This document shows positions 27,732-35,036 of a stretch of DNA of 64,000 nucleotides, piece after piece. The notes under the pieces are model-generated. The model searched no databases and was not told the DNA's origin. It saw nothing but the letters and a program-made list of their open reading frames with translations. Position 1 is the stretch's first letter. Each line of letters opens with the position of its first letter. Source of the stretch: an uncultured Oscillospiraceae bacterium (GTDB lineage Bacteria; Bacillota; Clostridia; Oscillospirales; Oscillospiraceae); assembly GCA_934569225.1 (NCBI GenBank), contig CAKTKC010000009.1:1-64000 (forward strand), given 5' to 3'. The position numbers were made by a program, and so were the translations under genes.

Positions 27732-28587
27732 AGTCCACGCCTCCCAGCTCGTAAATGAAGATTTCCTCCAGGGACAAGGGCAGCACATCAAAATACGCGG
27801 GCTTGCACGCCGCGATTTTCGCGCCGACCTCCTCGGCCTCGCCCCGGACGATCAGGGTCTTTAAGCGTCCGGAAACGGTCGCGTTGAGAATGTCCAGCTC
27901 CTGAGGGGCGTCGCCCACCAGCTGCAGCTTCACGGTGCTGCCCTGCAAATCCGCAAGGCTCTTTTCCAGCAGCATTCTGCCCCGGTTCATGATGCCCACG
28001 TAGTCGCACACGTCCTCCAGCTCCCGCAGGTTGTGAGACGAGATCAGCACCGTGGTGCCGTGCCCCGCCACGTCGGAGAGAATCAGACCCATGACCTGCC
28101 GCCGCATCACCGGATCCAGGCCGTCCACCGGCTCGTCCAGGATCAGCGTCTTCGGGCGGGTGCAGACGGTCAGATGAAACGCCGCCTGCTTCTGCATACC
28201 CTTGGAAAACCGGCGGATAGGCGTCCGTTTGGGAAGCTGAAACACGTCGTAAAGCTTGTCAAACAGGGCATCGTCAAAGGTAGGGTAAATGCCCCGGTAG
28301 AACCTGCGCATATCCTCCAGCGTCGCGGAGGGGTAGTAGAAAATCTCGTCGGGGATATAGCCGATGGCCGCCTTCACGGCGGGATTTTCGTAGATCGGCT
28401 GGTCATCCATGGTGACGCTGCCGCTGTCCGGGCGGTAGACGCCGGTGAGGTGCCGGATGGCGGTGGACTTGCCTGCGCCGTTGGGGCCGACAAGGCCGTA
28501 GACCCGCCCGCTCGGGACGGTCAGGGTCAGGTCGTCCAGCGCCTTAAAGGTGCCGAAGGTCTTGGTCACATTCTTCATTTCAAGCAT
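27706..28587 (-). CDS. ABC transporter ATPase, YtrB-like
   Basis: This 293-residue single ABC domain has Walker A GPNGAGKST near residue 39, a Q-loop region around YIPDEIFYYP, signature-like FSKGMQKQAAF, Walker B TLILDEPVDGLD and switch His in LISSHNLRE. The signature FSKGM replaces LSGGQ, as in several YtrB/CcmA-type exporters. It overlaps gntR by 8 bases and the permease by 26, so all three are tightly coupled. It energises the neighbouring permease. Confidence 0.88.
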   Translation of the reverse strand: MLEMKNVTKTFGTFKALDDLTLTVPSGRVYGLVGPNGAGKSTAIRHLTGVYRPDSGSVTMDDQPIYENPAVKAAIGYIPDEIFYYPSATLEDMRRFYRGIYPTFDDALFDKLYDVFQLPKRTPIRRFSKGMQKQAAFHLTVCTRPKTLILDEPVDGLDPVMRRQVMGLILSDVAGHGTTVLISSHNLRELEDVCDYVGIMNRGRMLLEKSLADLQGSTVKLQLVGDAPQELDILNATVSGRLKTLIVRGEAEEVGAKIAACKPAYFDVLPLSLEEIFIYELGGVDYEIKDILL

Positions 28588-28948
28588 GTCTATGTTCTCC
28601 CTTCTCGATCCTGGCCACCAGCTCGCCGTGGCTCGCACCCATGGTCAGCAGCGCCGCGGCGGCTTCGTCGAAGCTCAGCAGCAGCCGTTTTTTCTCCCGT
28701 TCTCTGATTTCCCCGTCGCCGCAGACAAAGCAGCCCTTTCCCGGCACGGTGGCAATCCACCCCTCCGCCTCCAGCCGTCGGTAAGCCCGCTGGATGGTAT
28801 TGGGGTTGATGGCAAGCTGGGCGGCCAGATCCCGGACGCTGGGCAGCTTCTCCCCCGGCCGCAGCACGCCGCCGGTGATCTGCTCCCGGAATCCGTCCAC
28901 GATCTGCGCATAGATCGGCCGGGAGTCCCGGTAATCCAAGTGTACCAT
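28580..28948 (-). CDS. GntR-family regulator, YtrA subfamily
   Basis: This 122-residue protein is short, as in the YtrA group. It has an N-terminal winged helix (RPIYAQIVDGFREQITGG, LPSVRDLAAQLAINPNTIQRAYRRLEAEGW) and a short helical tail in place of a large effector domain. TAAGGAGGA precedes the ATG. It is the first gene of its operon and is followed by the ATPase and permease it probably regulates. A palindrome just after the -10 of its own promoter fits autorepression. Confidence 0.88.
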   Translation of the reverse strand: MVHLDYRDSRPIYAQIVDGFREQITGGVLRPGEKLPSVRDLAAQLAINPNTIQRAYRRLEAEGWIATVPGKGCFVCGDGEIREREKKRLLLSFDEAAAALLTMGASHGELVARIEKGEHRHA

Positions 28949-28974
28949 GGTATTCCTCCTTAACTGTATTAGTT

Positions 28975-29017
28975 GTACTAGTACGGTTAGGATAACCTAT
29001 AATTCAGAATTTGTCAA
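28975..29017 (-). promoter_or_regulatory. promoter and operator of the GntR-ABC operon
   Basis: On the minus strand TTGACA (29012-29017) and TATCCT (28989-28994) are 17 bp apart. The perfect 10-bp palindrome GTACTAGTAC (28975-28984) lies over the expected transcription start. It sits inside a longer imperfect dyad (AACtGTA ... TACgGTT). This is the arrangement expected for GntR autorepression. Confidence 0.65.
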
Positions 29018-29056
29018 TACGAGGGAGGATTAAGAGTTTATTAAATGATGGCGCGG

Positions 29057-30829
29057 TCAGGGACGCATCAGACAGTCAACAGGCGCAGTGGGATAATGAA
29101 CAGCCCCCTTGCCTCTCCCTATGGGAGAGGTGGCCGAGCGTAGCGAGGACGGAGAGGGTATACCAGGGTGCAATACCCTCTCAGTCACCTTCGGTGACAG
29201 CTCTCCCAGAGGGAGAGCCAAGGGGCTGCACCCCAGCACGAGAAAAGGAGCGCATCTGTACCGATACGCTCCATCCGCTGTTTTCGACCGCCCATCAAAT
29301 TTCCAGGCAGCCTTTTGCTTTCCAACGAGGGCATTATACAAAGATCCCGGTGCTTTCGCACCGGGATCTGGTGAACGATTTCCACCCAAAAACGAACTTT
29401 TTACCTCTTGCAGAGATACCAGTTTATCTCCGTCTCTGTAATTGAAGTTGATGACCAGATGGTCATCGAAGATGTAGACGGAATTGACAAAACAATCTAT
29501 GATTTTTTGCTGATATGCCGGATCACTCGGATCGCCCTGCCGGAACCGCTCAAACCAAAACAGGATTTGTTCCCGTGTAAGAAGCGGTTTGGCAATCTGC
29601 TCTTGTAGGATACTGGCTTCCAATTCCTTGCGCTGCCCCTCCAATTCATCCAGCCGCTGCTTGGTTGCTGGTGTAAAGATTCCCTGCTCGATTGCAGAAA
29701 CAATATTGTTAATACGCTTGGAAATATCCTTCAATCCGGCCTGTAATACAGGCAGGCGGGTGTTTTCCTTATTTTGATATTCCAACAGTTTCTGAGCCAG
29801 CAATTCGAGAGTATCTGTTTTCAACACTTTTTCAATTGCCGCTTTCACTACAAACCGTTCCAGTGGTTCTTTTCGGACGGCTTTCAAATCACATACCGAG
29901 CGCCCATGGCGCTTGTGGTTCCCACATTTGTAATAATAATGCCATGCGCCTGTATGGCTTTTTCCGCTTTCACCTGCCATCATCGCGCCGCATTTTCCGC
30001 AAAACAGTTTTGTTGTCAACATGTAATTGACATCTGTTTTCGTATGGGCTGGAGCCTTTTTGTTTTGTTCACAGCGTCTCTGTACCTTTTCGAAAACTTC
30101 CGGAGTGATAATGGCAGGAATTGCATCTGGAATTACGGTATCCTTGTACCTGTACTCTCCCAGGTAACGCCGGTTTTTCAAAATTGCCTGAAAGCTGTTT
30201 ATGGAAAACGGAGCGCCGCGCGAAGTGCGCAGGCCGCGTGCATTAAAGGACTCTACAATCTTCCGCACACATTCTCCGTCCGCATAACGCTCAAATGTTT
30301 CTAAGACTAATGGCGCAGTAGCCGGATCAATTTGATAATGCTGGTTTTCATCAATGCGGTATCCCAGTGGAATCGTCCCGCCGTTGAACTTTGCCTTCAG
30401 CGCGTTTTCCTTGTGTCCACGGGAAACCTTTTCGGATAGCTCGGCGGAATAATATTCTGCCATCCCCTCCAACAAGCTTTCCAGCATGATTCCCTCCGGC
30501 GTGTTTGAAATCGGCTCTGTTGCGGAAACAACACGGACATGGTTCTGCGCCAGTTTTCTTTTGTAGTTTGCCGAATCGTAGCGGTTGCGGGAGAAACGGT
30601 CCAGCTTCCACACCAGTACGACCTCGAATTTATGTGTGTTGCTGTCCCGTATCATCTGCTGAAACTGAGGACGGTCATCTGTTTTGGCTGACAATGCGCG
30701 GTCGATATATGTAGCGACTACATTCATTCCGTTGCGCTCGGCATATTCTCTGCATTCGCGCAGCTGCCCCTCAATCGATTCTTCCCGCTGGTTATCACTG
30801 CTGTATCTGGCGTAGATTACTGCATTCAT
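29057..30829 (-). CDS. large serine site-specific recombinase with an aberrant C-terminal tail
   Basis: This 590-residue protein has an N-terminal resolvase domain with the catalytic Ser in YARYSSDNQREESIEGQ and the arginine block WKLDRFSRNRYDSA. A recombinase domain follows (PLGYRIDENQHYQ onward), then a zinc-ribbon segment (KLFCGKCGAMMAGES ... CGNHKRHGRSVC) and a coiled coil near residues 350-420. The normal domain appears to end near VSLQEVKSSF (about residue 485). The remaining 100 or so residues are translated from a terminator hairpin and a MITE-like repeat. It probably integrates or excises the accessory element. It begins 3 bases after the Xre gene. Confidence 0.9.
   Translation of the reverse strand: MNAVIYARYSSDNQREESIEGQLRECREYAERNGMNVVATYIDRALSAKTDDRPQFQQMIRDSNTHKFEVVLVWKLDRFSRNRYDSANYKRKLAQNHVRVVSATEPISNTPEGIMLESLLEGMAEYYSAELSEKVSRGHKENALKAKFNGGTIPLGYRIDENQHYQIDPATAPLVLETFERYADGECVRKIVESFNARGLRTSRGAPFSINSFQAILKNRRYLGEYRYKDTVIPDAIPAIITPEVFEKVQRRCEQNKKAPAHTKTDVNYMLTTKLFCGKCGAMMAGESGKSHTGAWHYYYKCGNHKRHGRSVCDLKAVRKEPLERFVVKAAIEKVLKTDTLELLAQKLLEYQNKENTRLPVLQAGLKDISKRINNIVSAIEQGIFTPATKQRLDELEGQRKELEASILQEQIAKPLLTREQILFWFERFRQGDPSDPAYQQKIIDCFVNSVYIFDDHLVINFNYRDGDKLVSLQEVKSSFLGGNRSPDPGAKAPGSLYNALVGKQKAAWKFDGRSKTADGAYRYRCAPFLVLGCSPLALPLGELSPKVTERVLHPGIPSPSSLRSATSPIGRGKGAVHYPTAPVDCLMRP
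29103..29226. repeat. MITE-like repeat with terminal inverted repeats
   Basis: About 124 bp are bounded by GCCCCCTTGCCTCTCCC on the left and GGGAGAGCCAAGGGGC on the right. The internal hairpin GTCACCTTCGGTGAC and the stretch GGCCGAGCGTAGCGAGGAC lie between them. It has no coding capacity of its own, yet lies inside the recombinase frame. From memory it resembles small non-autonomous repeats common in Oscillospiraceae genomes. Confidence 0.6.
29342..29369 (-). terminator. intrinsic-terminator hairpin inside the recombinase frame
   Basis: AGATCCCGGTGC and GCACCGGGATCT form a 12-bp perfect stem with a 4-nt loop, followed by a short T-rich stretch on the minus strand. It looks like the original recombinase terminator. 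It is now inside the open frame, about 100 residues before the present stop. Confidence 0.65.
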
Positions 30830-30832
30830 TGT

Positions 30833-31216
30833 CTATCCCTCCTTGACACCATGCGAATGTTCTTCCGCCATGTTCAGCACCATTTGCTTGAGTTTGCGAT
30901 TCAGTTCACTTCCCGGCTCGAAACAAGCCTCCACGAACTCGCTCCAATCCGGTTTGCGCCGTACATATTCTTCTGCACCTTTTGGTGAAACGGTAACGAT
31001 CCTCCCGCGTTTGTCATCACAAAGGCCGAAAATGTTGTCCATGGATACATCGAAATACTGCGCATACCATATCAACATGCGATAGGGCACTGCAGCCCGG
31101 TCTGTTTCATAACGATTGATTGCGGATTGATTGCTTCCCGCCAGCTTTCCCAATTCTACTTGTGATAGGCCTGCGTCCTTGCGGATTATTCGCAGCCTTG
31201 TTCCTACTGTGACCAT
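30833..31216 (-). CDS. Xre-family HTH regulator of the recombinase module
   Basis: This 127-residue protein has an N-terminal Cro/CI-type helix-turn-helix (LRIIRKDAGLSQVELGKLAGSNQSAINRYE) and an unassigned C-terminal half (VSPKGAEEYVRRKPDWSEFV). AGGAGGTG lies just upstream of the ATG, inside one arm of a dyad. The stop is 3 bases before the recombinase start, so they form one operon. It probably controls excision or integration and its own expression. Confidence 0.85.
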   Translation of the reverse strand: MVTVGTRLRIIRKDAGLSQVELGKLAGSNQSAINRYETDRAAVPYRMLIWYAQYFDVSMDNIFGLCDDKRGRIVTVSPKGAEEYVRRKPDWSEFVEACFEPGSELNRKLKQMVLNMAEEHSHGVKEG

Positions 31217-31277
31217 AGCACACCTCCTGTTTTTAATTATACTTATTTTCGATGTATAATCAAGAGGAGTGTGCTAT
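31215..31277 (-). promoter_or_regulatory. promoter flanked by nested dyads upstream of the Xre gene
   Basis: The minus-strand promoter TTGATT (31258-31263) - 16 bp - TATAAT (31236-31241) sits between two inverted repeats. The inner one is ATTATAC (31236-31242) with GTATAAT (31254-31260). The outer one is ATAGCACACCTCCT (31215-31228) with AGGAGTGTGCTAT (31265-31277). The outer right-hand arm of the transcript contains the ribosome site. Both dyads are candidate autorepression operators. Confidence 0.55.
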
Positions 31278-31412
31278 ATTAAAATGTAATATGCTGCTTT
31301 TGTTCCGCAAATTGCAAGAATAAGTTGGACACTGCCGGAAGATAGAGAGGAGCGGGCGCCCGGGCACGGCGGAGGCCGTAGGCCGGAGCCGTGCCCGGAA
31401 AATTTTCAAAAG

Positions 31413-32055
31413 TCACGCAGCGAATACAGCATCGAGAAAGGCATCGAATAGCTCTTCAGGAGTGCGATATCCGAGTTTCTTGCGAGGGCGTCCATTCAGT
31501 TCGTCAGCGGCGGAAAGAATATCTTCGTCGGAGAAAGCCTCAATGGAGGCTCCCTTCGGAACAAAAGCGCGGAACAGGCCGTTGTGCCGTTCGTTTTGCG
31601 GGCGCTCCCAAGATGTGTAGGGATGAGCAAAGAAAGCTTTGGTTCCCCATTGTTCCACTTGAGCGAAGTCGGCAAACTCGCTGCCATTGTCGACTGTAAT
31701 GGTCTTAAAGATACGGGAGAAGTTTTCGCAGTATTCATCGTGCAGCGCGGTCATGAGACCCATCACAGCTTCGCTGGTCTTGCCGGGAATACGGAACGCC
31801 AGGTAGGTTTCTGTCTTCTTTTCCAGTAGGGAAAACACCACTGATTCTTGTCCGGCGCGCTTACCGACCACGGTATCGCCCTCCCAGTGTCCTTCTTCAA
31901 GACGAAGACAAGCAATTTCCGGACGGGTCGAAATACTCGCGCCGTAGTGCCGTTTGTTCGCCATTTCACGATGCTTTGTTGCCTTTCGTTTCAATGCTTC
32001 AGGCAATTCTGTGGGTTTAATGGACACGTCTCCACGCCACACCATATTGTAGAGA
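31413..32055 (-). pseudogene. IS30 transposase, C-terminal half
   Basis: This half encodes the catalytic core: LEEGHWEGDTVVGK with the first Asp, FKTITVDNGSEFADF with the second, and SWERPQNERHNGLFR with the Glu, followed by DELNGRPRKKLGYRTPEELF. It is cut off at its 5' end by the IS3 insertion at 32056. Joined to 33387-33802 after removal of the insert and one copy of the target duplication, it gives an unbroken frame of about 351 residues. No other lesion is seen. Confidence 0.9.
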
Positions 32056-32119
32056 GTGCCCCCATACCCGATTTGCCGGACAGAAAAACAATCTGTATAA
32101 TGGAAAGGGGTAATGAAAA

Positions 32120-32440
32120 ATGTCAACCAAAGAACGAAAGCACCCAGCGCCGCCGCGTTACGATGAGGCCTTCAAGGCGGGGGCAGTGCGGATGGTCACC
32201 GAGCAGGGGCGGCCCAGCCGGGAGGTGGCCGCGGAACTCGGCATCTGCATCGACACGCTGCGCAGCTGGCTGAAAGCGGCGGGCGCACCATCGCCGGGGC
32301 AAGCTGACCGCCAAAACCGCGACGCCAGACGCCTGCGCGAACTGGAGGCGGAGATTCGAGCACTGCGCAAGAAGCTTGAAGAGAAAGACGGGGTCATTGA
32401 CATCCTAAAAAAATCCGTCGGCATACTTTCCAAACCATAG
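32120..32440 (+). CDS. IS3-family transposase OrfA
   Basis: This 106-residue DNA-binding subunit has an N-terminal helix-turn-helix (EAFKAGAVRMVTEQGRPSRE, AAELGICIDTLRSWLKAAG) and a C-terminal leucine-zipper-like coiled coil (RRLRELEAEIRALRKKLEEKD) ending in the conserved FIDILKK-type block. Near its end it contains the A-AAA-AAA slippery heptamer at 32407-32413. There, a -1 shift continues translation into OrfB to make the full transposase. Confidence 0.9.
   Translation: MSTKERKHPAPPRYDEAFKAGAVRMVTEQGRPSREVAAELGICIDTLRSWLKAAGAPSPGQADRQNRDARRLRELEAEIRALRKKLEEKDGVIDILKKSVGILSKP
32407..32413 (+). other. programmed -1 frameshift heptamer
   Basis: A run of seven A residues is positioned as A AAA AAA in the orfA frame. 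Slipping back one base enters the orfB frame, which stays open from there to 33309. This would produce an OrfAB fusion of about 395 residues. Confidence 0.8.
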
Positions 32441-32484
32441 AGGACAAGTACCGGTACATCCGTACGGCCCGCGCGGGGGCCTCT

Positions 32485-33309
32485 GTGGAACTTGTATGCC
32501 GACTGCTGGAGGTCTCCCGCAGCGGGTACTACGAATGGCTGGGCCGCAAACCCTCTTTGCGCCGGCAGAAGGATCAGGAACTGAAACGCCGGCTGCTGAG
32601 CCTGCACCAGCGTTATCCCGCCCTTGGGCTGGACAGCCTGTATCACCTGATCCGCCCGCAGCTTTCCTGCTCGCGCAAGCGCATCCACCGCCTGATGTAC
32701 GAGATGAACATCTCCTCCACGCGCAGGCGTGCCTACAAAGCCACGACCAACTCAAGACACGCGCACCCCATCGCGCCCAATCTCCTTGCGCGCCGCTTCT
32801 CCTTTGACAAGCCAGACACCGCATGGGTCGGCGATATTACCTATATCCCCACCGGCGAGGGCTGGCTCTACTGCGCTGTTGTGAAAGACCTTTGCACAAA
32901 GCAGATCGTCGGCTACGCCTTCTCCGACCGCATCGACACAAATCTCACTCTCGCCGCCCTCGGCATGGCCGTCCGGCGCCGCAAGCCTCTGCCCGGCCTC
33001 ATCTTCCACTCCGACCGCGGCGTCCAATACGCCGCCTACGCTTACCGTCAGCGTCTCGCCAGCCTCGGCATCCGGCAAAGCATGTCCCGCAAGGGCGATC
33101 CCTATGACAACGCCGTGGCCGAAAACTTCTTCAGCTGCCTCAAGTGCGAGTGCGTCCATCTGCGCCATTTCGCCTCAAGGGCACATGCCATGGCAGACGT
33201 CTTCGCTTATATCGAGACCTTTTACAACCCAGTGCGCCCGCATTCCTCTATTGGCTGGCGTCCTCCGGATGCCTTTGCGCGTGCCTTGTCTGAGCATCCC
33301 GCCGCCTGA
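32485..33309 (+). CDS. IS3-family transposase OrfB (integrase core)
   Basis: This 274-residue catalytic part, if started at the GTG at 32485, is more probably made as a -1 fusion with OrfA. An HTH_21-like region (KRRLLSLHQRYPALGLDSLY) precedes the rve integrase core. The DDE residues lie in TAWVGDITYIPT, IFHSDRGVQY and NAVAENFFSCLKCE. It ends with the typical YNPVRPHSSIGWRPPDAF block. Length and motifs are intact. Confidence 0.92.
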   Translation: MELVCRLLEVSRSGYYEWLGRKPSLRRQKDQELKRRLLSLHQRYPALGLDSLYHLIRPQLSCSRKRIHRLMYEMNISSTRRRAYKATTNSRHAHPIAPNLLARRFSFDKPDTAWVGDITYIPTGEGWLYCAVVKDLCTKQIVGYAFSDRIDTNLTLAALGMAVRRRKPLPGLIFHSDRGVQYAAYAYRQRLASLGIRQSMSRKGDPYDNAVAENFFSCLKCECVHLRHFASRAHAMADVFAYIETFYNPVRPHSSIGWRPPDAFARALSEHPAA

Positions 33310-33386
33310 GTGTGATACGACAAGATATCCTGCGTTTCTTTCTGTTTTTTCTTCATTTTTACTGTCCACGAAACCGGGAAGGGCAC

Positions 33387-33802
33387 AGAGTTCGCGTACA
33401 GACCATTTCTGTCGCTTCAAACAGGTCATGCAGTTTCGCGTACCCGCAACAAGCATCCAGTGACCATTGGTGTTCCCGGATTTGTGTGCCCACCCATTCG
33501 ATAAAGTTGCTGCATTTCTCTGTTTGGGTCGGCCTGTGACAGTTCGCTCGGTTTGCTGCATAAACTGCTTCCCCCTGCCTGGGCGAATAGCTTGGGGTCC
33601 GCCCTCGTGTACTCTTTCGGGCGGGCGTGCCTCGCCGCAGTTCGTTCGTCACGGTGGTCGGGGCACATCCTATCGCTCTTGCGATGGCTCGTACTCCCAG
33701 CCCCTGCTTTTCCAGCGCTTTGATGGCTCCGCGCTCTTCCATTCGCAAGTGCTGTCCCTTCTTGCGTTCCGCCATTTCTGTGCTATACTTAGGGCAGTCC
33801 AT
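33387..33802 (-). pseudogene. IS30 transposase, N-terminal half
   Basis: This half holds the IS30 N-terminal helix-turn-helix region (LRMEERGAIKALEKQGLGV, RAIARAIGCAPTTVTNELRR). The frame enters the IS3 end after TRTL and stops at 33359. Translation could begin at 33802 or at the MAERKK methionine nine codons on. Together with 31413-32055 it reconstitutes a full transposase; as it stands it is disrupted. Confidence 0.9.
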
Positions 33803-34016
33803 AGTGATTGCTCTCCTTTGGTGAATGTTGTCTTTTCAACTCCATTCTACCACCGGGCAAATCACTATGGATTTCTTTTATCTGTCCAACTTGATTTTAC
33901 AATCAACCGCTGCTTTTGTTCAAAGATGCCGCTCAAAATGCTTTCTTTATATCATATCGGGCAATATTGTGTCTGCTTTTCTGTGCGGTATTGCCTTAAA
34001 TAGTGTCTACACAAGA

Positions 34017-34388
34017 TCAGGTCAAAACAGTACACCAAATAGCAATGCAACGAATTTGCACAGCAGCCAGAAAAGATGTTGTAGTTTTTGCATATCGAGT
34101 AGCAATGCCTCGCCAACGTTTCAGGTGCAAAAAAGCATTTTCCACCAGATGACGAAGCCGATACAAGTAACGGTCATACTCCCGCTGCTGCTTGCGATTT
34201 CGTTTAGCCGGAATGACGATATTCATTCCAGCATCAGCGGCATAAGCAATGATTTGATTGGTGTCATACCCACGATCGGCCAGTAATGTTTCCGCCGATA
34301 TTCCATCAATCAAGTGAATAGCTTCTTTGCAATCAGCTCGGGTACCCTCTGTGATAAGTACTCGGACCGGCATACCATTTGCATCCAC
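34017..34388 (-). CDS. IS5-family transposase, second frame (catalytic C-terminus)
   Basis: This frame encodes the second half of a DDE transposase: LLADRGYDTNQII carries the second Asp and YRLRHLVENAFLHLKRWRG the Glu. The first ATG of this frame (34388) is probably not used. The frame is entered by -1 slippage at A-AAA-GGG (minus strand, 34415-34421), which joins it to the upstream frame for a product of about 255 residues. Confidence 0.85.
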   Translation of the reverse strand: MDANGMPVRVLITEGTRADCKEAIHLIDGISAETLLADRGYDTNQIIAYAADAGMNIVIPAKRNRKQQREYDRYLYRLRHLVENAFLHLKRWRGIATRYAKTTTSFLAAVQIRCIAIWCTVLT

Positions 34389-34783
34389 GGCAAGGTGAAT
34401 CTTGGTATTGAGCCCCCTTTTGTACGGCTCATGTCCTGATTACCGCCACGGGCTCCTGCCGCATGTGGATGCACCTTACAGTGGCTGGCATCAATCATCA
34501 ACCATTCAAAATCGGGCTCATCAACCAGAATTTCCAGCAGTTTTTCCCAGATCCCCTTGTCACGCCATCTGCGGAACCGCTGATACACGGTACCCCATTT
34601 CCCGTAGAACGGCGGTAAATCCCGCCACGGTGCTCCTGTGCGTAAAATCCAAAACACGCCATTGATAAATCGCCGGTTACCCTGGACTATTCCACCCCAC
34701 TGCCCTCGTTGTCCTGGCAGATGCGGTTCCAGCAGGCTCCATACCGCATCGCTGATGTCGTGGCGTTGTTGTTCATTCTTCAT
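34310..34783 (-). CDS. IS5-family transposase, first frame
   Basis: This frame encodes the N-terminal part with a DUF4096-like domain (WSLLEPHLPGQRGQWGG, FWILRTGAPWRDLPPFYGKW) and the first catalytic Asp in EWLMIDASHCKVHPHAAG. AGAGGTG precedes the ATG at 34783. Residues after the SRTKGG motif are out of frame unless a -1 shift occurs, so the last 35 or so residues of the unshifted product are not conserved. Confidence 0.85.
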   Translation of the reverse strand: MKNEQQRHDISDAVWSLLEPHLPGQRGQWGGIVQGNRRFINGVFWILRTGAPWRDLPPFYGKWGTVYQRFRRWRDKGIWEKLLEILVDEPDFEWLMIDASHCKVHPHAAGARGGNQDMSRTKGGSIPRFTLPWMQMVCRSEYLSQRVPELIAKKLFT

Positions 34784-34935
34784 GGGAACACCTCTTTCGG
34801 ATCTCTTGCTCCCATTATACCATATCGCTCGTGTAAACGCTATTTAGGAGAGATTGACAAAATAAACAAGCCATTTTTTGCAGAATAATAGAAAATACCG
34901 AGATAATCTACAAATATAGTCACCACGTCGCTTAT

Positions 34936-34988
34936 TTGCAAATTACATATAAACTGACCATTGCAGATTACATTCTTTATCTTATAAT
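34936..34988 (+). promoter_or_regulatory. promoter and 12-bp direct repeats upstream of the cargo locus
   Basis: TTGCAG (34961-34966), 16 bp, then TATAAT (34983-34988) forms a plausible promoter for the NAD(P)-binding/symporter genes. TTGCAAATTACA (34936-34947) is repeated as TTGCAGATTACA (34961-34972), 25 bp apart, with the second copy over the -35. This could be a binding site for the TetR protein encoded nearby. Confidence 0.45.
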
Positions 34989-35036
34989 GAATTATAGAAA
35001 TGTTGCAACATAATTCTGTTATAAGGAGGAAAGCAT

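Larger units (their letters stand above)
32056..33386 (+). mobile_element. IS3-family element nested in the IS30 transposase
   Basis: The element is 1331 bp with related ends: GTGCCCCCATACCCGATTT on the left, and GTGCCCTTCCCGGTTTCG read inward on the right. It is flanked by the direct repeat AGA (32053-32055 and 33387-33389; 4 bp, AGAG, if one end base is assigned to the target). It carries overlapping orfA/orfB frames with a slippery A7 run, as is standard for IS3. It looks complete and potentially active. Confidence 0.9.
31306..33908 (-). mobile_element. IS30-family element, interrupted by an IS3-family element
   Basis: The terminal repeats ATTGCAAGAATAAGTTGGACA (31311-31331) and, on the opposite strand, ATTGTAAAATCAAGTTGGACA (33883-33903) match at 16 of 21 positions. 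A 13-bp direct repeat, GCTGCTTTTGTTC, lies just outside each end (31293-31305 and 33909-33921) and is probably the target duplication. Removing the inserted IS3 leaves about 1.27 kb, normal for the family. Confidence 0.85.
33999..34844 (-). mobile_element. IS5-family (IS427-like) element
   Basis: An 846-bp element has ends AATAGTGTCTACACAAG and, on the other strand, AATAGCGTTTACACGAG, flanked on both sides by TA, the expected target duplication of this group. It encodes a transposase in two overlapping frames. About 90 bp of older sequence (33909-33998) separates it from the IS30 element. Confidence 0.85.
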
